A DNA stretch of 64,000 nucleotides, from positions 17,936,745 to 18,000,744 of the forward strand of contig OZ020316.1 in assembly GCA_963971305.1 (NCBI GenBank). The letters run 5' to 3'. Every line of letters begins with the position of its first letter. Position 1 is the stretch's first letter. The notes under the pieces are model-generated. The model saw nothing but the letters and a program-made list of their open reading frames with translations, did no database searches and had not been told where the DNA came from. Shown here in pieces: positions 19,359 through 29,200 of the stretch. Source of the DNA: Arcuatula senhousia. Its lineage: Eukaryota; Mollusca; Bivalvia; Mytilida; Mytilidae. The position numbers were made by a program, and so were the translations under genes.

Positions 19359-20456
19359 CAAGGCCGTAAATAACATAGAGGCAGAGGAGGCAGCTGCCTC
19401 CTCAGTTTTCAAAACAAAAAAAAAAAAAAAAAAAAAAACACTTCAAAAAAGGAAAATGGAAGATGGTTTCATGTCTCTACTTCCTGTTTGAATCAGTCTT
19501 TCAATATAAAATCGGGTTGATTGATCTATTCTAATATCAATAAATAAAATTGAAAAAGCTTTCATGCCTCTCATAAAATAGCAGAAAGCTGTAGTTGATT
19601 GTTGGTGAAAATGTAGGTAGTTTTACCGTGAAACCGTTCATAAGTGATTAGATTTTGGGCTCTGTCTTTTTCTCCTAGTTAATAATTCTGGTTAAATTGG
19701 TAATTTCTCTCCCAGTCTACCAGCATGACCTCCCTCACAAGTTAATAAATGAATGACCGTATAGTTTAAGTGTTGAACATGTTGAAGTGGCGACTGTTAG
19801 ATAAAAATCTTTTTCTATATCTTCATACAATATATCGTAGTTTGGGATACTGTTATAAACTGTCAGATTGTCACTGCCGCACTCCTTGTCATTCTATTTC
19901 TTTTACTGACTGTTGGTAAATTCAGTTTATGTTTTATTCTGATGTCATGACGTGTCTGCGAATTTTTGCTATGTTGTTATTGGTCTTATTTATATATTAA
20001 GATGGTCGATTTTAAATCATAACAGGCCTTCGTTCATTTTTTTCAGTCTATTCCTTTCAGATGTTTAAAAGGGCAATGAAAAACTGTCCATAGCCCAATA
20101 TATTAACAAGCTCTAGATGAATGACCTTAGCACCACCGGATGGTGGGTCTTGTTTTGAACAACTTAGTTTCTAGTTTCCTTCTCGTTTGTATGTTTAAAA
20201 TTATAAAAGCTCGATGTTAATGATTTTTGCAATTAAAACTTAGGAAAAGTGTATAAAGTGGATAGCATTCAGCGCCTTTTCGTTTATCTTTTTTTATAAC
20301 TACTTTCTAAATTAATATTGAAAATGGTATCAGGATTTGCAAGAAAACTGGATTTGTTTTATTGAAAAGTCTAAAGCGTCGGGGGGCCTAGGCGGCCCCC
20401 AGACCCCCGCCTTCGGGTATTGCCTCCTCTTTCATCGGAGGCAATTTACGGCCTTG
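19359..20456. mobile_element. 1.1-kb TIR element with 5-bp target duplication
   Basis: The terminal inverted repeats are CAAGGCCGTAAAT (19359-19371) and ATTTACGGCCTTG (20444-20456), flanked by GTAAA at 19354-19358 and 20457-20461. Inside each end lies GAGGAGGCA, on opposite strands. A long A-run follows at 19416-19438. No transposase frame. The flanks join into a sequence resembling the interspersed repeat at 20650-20700, which supports insertion. Confidence 0.7.
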
Positions 20457-20724
20457 GTAAATCCATTAAAGGTCTTATGAATAGTTGCGATAAGAGAAAA
20501 TTTATGAAAGTATATGGATTAAATGAACTTGAGACTAAGAGAGTTGGGTACAACCCCAATTGTTTAATGGGTAAGTCCATGTAATGCTATGAGAACCACC
20601 CCAAAAAGAATCAATATGATCAAATTTGAAAAAAGGAGATGCACATTTACATTTTGTCACAAAGATTACGTAAAAAAATCATTTAAATCCATTAAAGGGT
20701 TTACCGAGTTGTCGTCTAATGGCT
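20457..20724 (+). repeat. Dispersed interspersed repeat, right part
   Basis: Continues the repeat broken by the 1.1-kb TIR element (AATCCATTAAAGG occurs at 20460-20472 and again near 20687-20698). It is then cut by a PLE tail. Confidence 0.5.
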
Positions 20725-20945
20725 AAGCTATAGCAAGCAGGAAGTGCTTACTCTTCCGGAACACCTGAGTTCACTCTTGTTTCGATTGGAGTTCGCGTTG
20801 TTGATTGATATTCAGTTATTTTGTGATTCCATGTTTTTCATGTTGTCTGTTTTGTCCCGTTCTTGTTGGTGTTTACTGGTTTTGTCTCTGCCCTTTCGGA
20901 CTTATGACATTCGGATACCCCATTGGTACCTCTGCTTCTTCCATG
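20725..20945 (+). mobile_element. 5'-truncated PLE tail
   Basis: AGCTATAGCAAGCAGGAAGT through GGTACCTCTGCTTCTTCC is homologous to the 3' tail of the PLE at 6990-7256, plus strand here. No coding part is kept. The short open frames inside are artefacts. Confidence 0.8.
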
Positions 20946-20984
20946 TTTTGTTAAGAAAAAAAAACAAAGTCAATTAGATCTACA

Positions 20985-21225
20985 TTATGTCACTAAGGTT
21001 GTGTGGAAGTTTCATGAAAAGCAATTGAGGGGTTTAGGAGGAGTTGTGGATGGGTACCCTAAGGGGTAAAGGAAGGATGGACATACGGACGAACGGACAT
21101 TCCTAGCACTTTTTTCCCTCACTATTCAAGCGGGGGATATTAAAAGTCAAAATTGCAGCAAGATATCTGAATTATTAAAAAAATCAGTCTTCATTTTATA
21201 CGAAAAGCTCGGACGAAATATTTCA
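20985..21225 (+). repeat. Dispersed interspersed repeat fragment
   Basis: TATGTCACTAAGGTTGTGTGGAAGTTTCATG resembles 19326-19356. The GGACATACGGACGAACGGACATTCC segment is of a kind scattered through molluscan non-coding DNA. No coding frame. Confidence 0.45.
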
Positions 21226-21261
21226 TTGTGCATGGCCTTGTTGATCATGAATCAATCATCC

Positions 21262-21545
21262 AAACCTGTTTTTTCTTCCTTTACCGGATTTGACACGCTG
21301 AATGGACTATTGGCAACGCGACGGGTGTGCTATAGCAAGCAGGAACTGCTTACTCTTCCGGAGCACCCGAGTTCACTCTGGTTTCGACTAGAGTTCGCGT
21401 TGTTGATTGATATTCAGTTGTTTTGTGTTTCCATGTTTTACATGTTGTCTGTTTTTGTCCCGTTCTTGTTGGTGTTTGCTGGTTTTGTCTCTGCCCTTTC
21501 GGACTTTTGATATTCGGATACCCCATTGGTACCTCTGCTTCTTTG
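21262..21545 (+). mobile_element. 5'-truncated PLE tail, nearly complete
   Basis: It runs from TTTTTTCTTCCTTTACCGGA to GGTACCTCTGCTTCTTT and aligns with the whole PLE tail at 6990-7256 (other strand), including the GCTATAGCAAGCAGGAA and CACCCGAGTTCACTC blocks. Confidence 0.85.
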
Positions 21546-22329
21546 ATCACTTGTTAAATGATTTTCGGATAGTAATAATTTTATTTGTTTATTAATTTAT
21601 TTCAATAAAGCGAAGAAATACGGCAGACAAAATAAATTGATATTTATAAACGCGCGAACAAAATATTCAAAAACACAACAACACAAAACCACATGAACAG
21701 ACCTAAAAGTGCGCTCATGTCGGAAGGACGGTGATCTCAGGGTAAGCTGTTCCGGCTTGTTCAACACAACTTAGCCCGGTGACATAGAAGACCCAAGACA
21801 CATTAGAATGTTTCTTGGAAAAATGACAGCAGTTGCTCACAAATACCCCCACATCCAAAAAAAAAAAAAAAACAATCGCCAACAGGACATGAAAAAATAT
21901 CCGCACCAAGCTATAAAAGGTGGACCAAGAAGACACATAAATTAGTAAGGATCTCTCATAAAGGTAGGGGTAAGGTAAAGGCAATATTTATTTCAATTTT
22001 TCAGTGTCTCCGACAAAGGAAAACTAGCTGTTCCTGCTTGTTCAACACACCGTCGATGTTAAAATGAAGTCCATATCAAATACGGCAAAGGACGATCATA
22101 CAATCAAGCTTTGGATTAAATTGTTTGTTGTAAAACATTTAAAAATATAAAGGTTCTCAAGACGTATTTTTCAACATGCGGGCCTCTGCTAGGCAGCAGG
22201 GATGGATAACTACAACCCGGTGATTATCCATGTGCAGTTATAACTACTTGCTATGAGAGAAATTATATAACCTCGCTACCCCCCTATCGAAGAAGAGTCG
22301 GTATACTGTTTTACATGTGTCCGTCCGTA
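21546..22329. repeat. Non-coding, includes a dispersed-repeat copy at about 21915-22025
   Basis: AAAAGGTGGACCAAGAAGACACA and the following GGTAGGGGTAAGGTAAAGGC match 19139-19235. The remainder has no recognised feature. Confidence 0.5.
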
Positions 22330-22780
22330 GTTCCTTTCTGCTTTATATTTACTCATAAGACAGCTACTATTTCTCCTAGGTTGGTGACAATCTATATAAG
22401 GGCATGATGCACTGTTGGATATGTTCTAATTAAATCGGACATCTTTTTCCTGTTTGCCGAAGACTTTATTTTTTTCCGCGATTCCTTTGAACTTTCCATC
22501 TGCTTTTTGTTCACTTATAATTCAACTGCTATTAGTCTTTTGGGACAAACTGTAAATGAACATATGGTGCCTTGTGGTATATGTTTTGGGACAAGCAGAC
22601 ATCTATTTCCTAATTGTCGAAAACTTCACATATTTCTGTCACATTTTTATTTCGTCACTTTATGTTTATTCACAACTCAGGTACTATATTACTCCTAAGT
22701 TCTGATATTTGGTAACAATCTTTATATTGACATGATGCATTGTGCGATATGCCTATAGGTGACATAGGTCCATTGGACTT
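22330..22780 (+). repeat. Degenerate tandem repeat, three ~165-bp units
   Basis: Related blocks recur near 22400, 22560 and 22730 (GGCATGATGCACTGTTGGATATG, CATATGGTGCCTTGTGGTATATG, GACATGATGCATTGTGCGATATG), each preceded by a TTCTCCTAGGTT/ACTCCTAAGTT or CAACTGCTA-type block. Divergence is high. No gene. Confidence 0.5.
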
Positions 22781-25296
22781 GCCGAAAACTTGTCATTTTA
22801 TGCAAGGCATAGATGTAAAAGCGGGGTATAACTAGTGACCAATGGCTCACAGATTTCTTGTTTTTGCAGATGTTTCATAAACTATTTTAATATTCAGTCT
22901 AACTTTTTATTGTTTATATTGAAAGTACAAACTGGAACTTTAGTTTCTGTAAAATGAGAGTTTATTGTTATAATATGTATTTCCCCTATAAGTAGCCAAT
23001 GCCCATGGCAACCCTCCTACCCCCAAACAAAAAACAAAAACAAAAAAAAAGACAAAAAAAACATGGAATTAAATTAGACGTTTTATATTATATTTGCAAA
23101 ATTAAAATTGCTTAATGTTTAACACATCAAGGCCTACAAAATATGAATCACCGTAAAATTGTAGAACCAAATGGACCATTTTCACAGTTTCAGTCTTTAA
23201 TCTCTTCAAATTAATATCATTGCTTTAAAGGACTACCAGACCTTTGTATTTCAAGCTTAAAAGTATCACCGAAGTACATATGTGATGATCGGATAGGCGA
23301 ATCAGGCTCCTGTGAGCCACTTTTTATAAAAGCCTTAAAACTGGTTTTTTTTTTTTTACTGATGTTATTGACTACACCATTCTTTTAAATTGACATTGCC
23401 TATTTCAATATTCATATGAACGATCTTTGAACTTAAAATTTAACATGGTAAACAATCTTGGATCGGCTGTTAAACAATTGAAACAAGAACAACATGAAAT
23501 TATTCCACATAACATTATTGATTGGGCAAATATCTGTATTCTTCAGTGAAAAATAATCACTTGAAATAAATTTCTTTGAAATACAAAAGCTTTAAAATTA
23601 TACATAGCAACAGATCTAAACATTGGTCGATCATATTGGATGGGAAAAAATGCTGGTGAATGTTCGACTTCAAGTGAAAAGACCAACTGCTACAACTTTA
23701 ATTGATTACAAATGAATATTACTTGCCTTCAAATTTTGTTTTATTTTTGTATATTAAGCTTGAACATATTTGACGAGTTCGACAACCTTTTAAATGATTT
23801 TCCAGCATTGTTGGAGGGTTTTTTTTGTGGATTGTCAGTGTCTGTCAACAATATTTCAAGATCTATTTAAATGTATTCGACTAAGATTTGTCTGAAGATT
23901 TATTAGGTCAAAAGATCTTTAGTAACATTTTATAGATCCATGCCTGAAATATTATATAGATTTACATTGCAATGCACCATTACACCCGACCCACCCTCAA
24001 CCTCAAACAAACACAAAGTTAAGATGCATATATATATATATATATAGGAACTTTTCTATCATCATATCTGGTGAGCACAACGCCTCCTTAATCCCATATA
24101 GTACATTTTGATGAAATTTTCAGAGGAGATGATTGTCAAGTATTTTTTTATTATAGAGTCCTTTATTCATGTTCATGTGTATTCATGTTCAGTTTGCATT
24201 CAGTCTTGGTATAACTGAGTGGTTTATTTTTTCTTGTTTTCTAAGACTTATTTGCATGATGTGGCTTTTGTTAACTATCATTGTTTTAGTTTTATGAGAA
24301 CCTTCATTTATCTTGAAAACTATAAATCCTAAGTTGACGAAGCTTGGTATGCATATGCATCAGTAGTAGTTTAATATCAGGTCTTTAAGACACCTCCTTA
24401 ATGAGATATTTCATATTGAGTTGTGTGGTAAGATGAAATGACAAGAAGTGGTGCGTTCCTTGTGTCGTTTTGTTATTAATAATGTTTAAGTTTAATGAGA
24501 ATGTTTATATCTCAGGAATTATCCAAGTTTTAGGTTAATGAAACTTAGTATGCATATATGCTTCAGTGGTAGCTTATCACACCTGATATTTTGTTGCAGT
24601 GACTTTGATGTCTTTTTCTAATTTTGGATATGTCTCATTAACTATATCTCTTAAGGTACTATGACCTGGTATGCTTATGTATCAACTGCTTCCGTGTCTT
24701 TTGTTGAGTTGGTGATAATTTTCAGTGGTATTTTTGAAGCAATTTTTGAGTTTTAGTTTAATATCCTTTTCTAATTAGTATAGAATTGTGAATATAAAGG
24801 GTAGATTAATATGGAATTCACTTTTGAAGGAGCGGGTATAAAGCGAGACCTACTATAAAATTGACTCTTATCTTAAGTATATGTGATTAATCATGAATAG
24901 TAAATACATAAAAAAAATTTCCTGAATGTCTGCATTGTTTGGTCTTTTCTCTTGTACATTTGAGATTGATCTTCAGTCCGTTTTTTTTGTTGTTATTTCA
25001 TTTATTTCTTGATGCTGGCTCGTTGATAAATTCAACAATAAAATAATGGCTACATATTTATTAAATTGACTTAAAGTTAGCATTACTCAAATTAAATTTG
25101 TAAAATTTGTTGTTAGTTGGGTAAACTTAATTTACAAATATGATAAAACAAAATCTGATGTAAGGCATTCTAAAAAAACATATTATAAAGGGAGATACTA
25201 AAAAATGAGAAGAAATTATCTGATTTATCATTGAACACAGTTTGTCATTTTGTCCAAAACCATCTAGATCTGAGTGAAACAGGTTTAGTTGCCTTG
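22781..25296. other. Non-coding, AT-rich, weak repeats
   Basis: No reading frame with protein-family features. A GGTATGCATATGCATCAGT / AGTATGCATATATGCTTCAGT block and its surroundings recur near 24350 and 24548, suggesting an old ~200-bp degenerate duplication. A short AT microsatellite lies at about 24030-24045. Confidence 0.5.
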
Positions 25297-26235
25297 GCTT
25301 GACAAGTTGATGATTGGACACAGTAATAAAATTATGGAATGACACAGCAACAAGTTAATAACAGGACACAGTATAAAATTGATGACAGGACCCAGTAACA
25401 AATCAATTACAAAACTACAGCAACAGGTTTATGACAGGACACAGTACCAAGTTGATGACAGGACAAAGTAACAAATTTAAGACAGGACACAGTAAAAAGT
25501 TCATAGTAGGACACAGTATCAAATTGATGACATGACACAGTAACAAGTTTATGACGGGACACGGTAACAAATTTATGACGGGACACAGTAACAAGTTGAT
25601 GACAAGACGCGGTTACAAGTTTATGAAGACACGGTAACAGGTTTATGACGGGACACAGAAACAAGTTGATGACAAGACACGGTTACAAGTTTTATGACGG
25701 GACACAGAAACAAGTTGATGACAAGACACGGTTACAAGTTTATGATAAGAACAAGTTTATGACGGGACACAGAAACAAGTTGATGACAAGACACGGTTAC
25801 AAGTTTTATGACGGGACACAGAAACAAGTTGATGACAAGACACGGTTACAAGTTTATGATAAGAACAAGTTTATGACGGGACACAGAAACAAGTTGATGA
25901 CAAGACACGGTTACAAGTTTATGATAAGAACAAGTTTATGACGGGACACAGAAACAAGTTGATGACAAGACACGGTTACAAGTTTATGATAAGAACAAGT
26001 TTATGACGGGACACAGAAACAAGTTGATGACAAGACACGGTTACAAGTTTATGATAAGAACAAGTTTATGACGGGACACAGAAACAAGTTGATGACAAGA
26101 CACGGTTACAAGTTTATGATAAGACACGGTAACAGGTTTATGACGGGACTTAGGAACAAGTTGATGACAAGACACAGTAGCAAGTTAATGACAGGAAAGT
26201 TACAGTAACAAGTTTATGACAGAACACAGCTTTTG
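25297..26235 (-). repeat. 24-bp minisatellite with a 65-bp higher-order unit; 3' flank of the ankyrin gene
   Basis: The basic unit on the plus strand is ACAGTAACAAGTTGATGACAGG plus AC (24 bp), variable on the left. To the right it becomes a homogeneous 65-bp higher-order repeat (AAGAACAAG at 25861, 25926, 25991 and 26056). The array overlaps the last codons and stop of the ankyrin-repeat gene (26214-26230) and forms its 3' untranslated flank. Frames translated from it are not proteins. Confidence 0.93.
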
Positions 26236-29200
26236 CTTTTCTGACCATATATTACACTCTCAACCTGACTATTGGCATTCGGTGATGTTGGTTGAGTTCC
26301 ATTTGTCAAACCGTTTGAATTTGTCTCGTTATTATTTTCCTTTGGAACAGGCGTCAATGGAGTCGGCGTCCGATTATCAGCAGTAGGGGTCGGTGTAGGC
26401 TTTTCCATTGGAGAAACTGCTGGAGTCACTGCACGCTTTTCTACTGGGGCAACGATAGGGATAGTTTCACGTTTTTCCACTGACGAAGCTTCTGGGGGCA
26501 ATACACGCTTTTCTACAGATGTAACTTGGAGTTTTTCAGGCTTGATTTCTGACTTATCCTTCATTTTATAAAAATCATTATTGTCACCAAGCTTTAAAGT
26601 TTGACTCAGCTTTGCTATATCAATGGGTTCATATGTTCCATCTTTTTTCTTTTTCTCAAGGAGTTCCTTCTTTTCTTTCTTTACTTTGCTAAGAATTTTC
26701 TGTTCTTCGGCAGCTCTTGTTTTCTAAAGAATTTATAAAATCGTAAGGAACTTTACACAAAATCATGAGTTAAGTATGAAAATTCTATTTGTCTTTATGG
26801 TTTCTTTTATAAAGTAATACTGAATTATGTAAATTATACATGTGTTATAAGTGCTCATGGAGAATAGTGGTTAATTCTTGCCTGAAATGACAAGAATGAC
26901 AATTTGTATCAATGATGAATGTCGGGTGGCGGGCGGCAGGATGATGATTTTTTTCATTACAGTATTCCCAGATGCTACTTATCAGAACATTTTGATAGTT
27001 GGTATGTATTGAGGTCCCATATTGTGATATTTTCAATTTTAGGTCTGTTGCTTATCTACTTCCAGCATAACAAAATATCTAGCAATTTTTGTCTTTGGTT
27101 TTTAGGATATATTTGTACGGAAAAAAACGAAATTAATTAAAAGTGATTCAAATTTTGTGCATTCATTTTTTATGCCCAGCCTTCGAAAGTAAGGGCTATT
27201 AGTGTACAGATTCGTCTGTCCGTCCCAAATTTTGAGAGATGGGACAATAATGTCTTTTGGACAAATTATTGTTTATAATATTAATTGCAATGCGATAAGC
27301 AGATTCGTTACTTTAAATATTGCTTGATTTAGAAATGTTTAAGTCTTAAACATGTATACACATTCCTGGGTTTTTATTTCAACAACGCTGTACATAATTC
27401 ATTATACCTGGTATCTGATGGCTTCTGCTGTTTGTGTCATGCCTTTTTTGTCTGCAGCTTTTTCTGCTGACATGGTGTTCCCTTCTTTGTCTTTGTACTA
27501 AAACAAATATTACATTAATTTGTATTAGTGACTAAAGTAATACTATTCCAAGCATTTCATAGTGTTAACATAAACAAACCACGGAGGGTGATGTAAAAGA
27601 AAGGCAGACAATTAATAAGACCGCGTTGGTCTTGAGTTAGGTTTGTTCTGTTTAAAATACTCAAACTGGTATAGTAAGGAAAATATTATTTATTATAGCC
27701 TCAGTTGTAAGTGACATGGGGGTTTCCGTCGGTCCTTATGCTTCCGTCCGTTACACTTTATGCTGCACTATTTTATGCGCAAATCATGTTAAAATCTTCG
27801 ATAGATTTGGTTAAAAATATAACAACATGAAGTAGATATCTTTTTCAAGTTCTAGATTTAAAAAAATAACTCTGCATGACTTACAGATTCGACCGGTAAC
27901 TGCATGTTGATGACCCAAGTAAAAAGGCTCATTTTATGATAGAACAAGTTCATGTTAATAACTTACCTTGATATCACCCTCTAATCCCTGACTCATAAGA
28001 TACTTCCCAATCTGATCTTGTTCATAATCCAGACACAGAGACAGCAAGTCCTTGGCTGGCGGAGTCGTCTTAAACATCTTTGTATGTAAATCATTTAGAC
28101 TGATATCTTTATACATTCCATTACGAATATCTTCAACTTTCTTCAAATTCCCATCCTCTATGGCATATTTAAACTCTACATAACGTTGCAGAAGATATAC
28201 TTCGAGACCGTATTCTGAATGTCTCTCTTTCTTTACTAGTTCCTGCATTGTGGTTTGTACCTTGCGATAGTCGTTTGGAGTTTTGCCTTTCTACAATAAG
28301 TGAGTTTACGTTACAAGTAATAATACCACCCTCTTCACCGTTTATACGTTATATGTTTCCTTACAGAGAACAAGGAGGACCACACTGGCCGTCCACATGC
28401 CTCGTAAGCGAGACTTATCCCAAACCCTTTGAAGGATTTTTTTTTATCGTTGTACAAAGATAACTTTTTCATATTAGGATAAACATGGAGTCTCTGAGAT
28501 ATCAGTCAGGGTAGATATTAAAAGATTTACAATTAATGTAAAACGCCGAAAGTTATACTCTATCTAAAATATTATTGACATGAATTAAGAAAAGAGACTT
28601 AAAAGCTTGGTATATATAGCTGCTTCGTTTTATAAGCGCTCATTAAAACGTATGTTTAGAACCAAAATACATGAAATGCCCACCTTATCTGCAATGCTAT
28701 AGTCTGTCCCAGCTTTCTGAAGACTGTCTTCGATATCCTTGCCGTCAGGTAGGCATGTGGCCCAATGTAACGGAGTCCTGCCATACTGAAATTTGAATTT
28801 GATTGCAATTCTAAATTCTCTATACATCACTTATAAAAAAATGTTCAAGATCAATTTACGAAAATAAATGTATCTGTTTGCTGGGGAAATCATCTGCGAC
28901 AAGTTACCATTTAAGAAAAATATCACACTTCTCGAACAAACAGTTGTACTAATGGGGCATCCAGATGTCAAAAGTCCGAAAGGCCAGAGAAAAACTAGTA
29001 AACACAAACGAGAACAAAACGAAAAAAAAACAAACAACATAAATCACAGAAATACAAATCAACTGAATAGCGTCCAAACACGCGAATTCAAGTTCAAGCT
29101 CAAGAAGAGTAAGCAGCTCGATATAGCACACCCGTCGCGCTGCCAAAAAAAAAAATATGCCAAGCGTGTCCAATCATGGCAGATAGTTTCAGACACTGTT

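Noticed and set aside
25407..25941. Repetitive frames with HKLVTVSCHQ-like or DDKTRLQVYDKNKFMTGHRN-like repeats
   Set aside because: They are translations of the 24-bp minisatellite, on both strands, with no start context or flanking exon signals.
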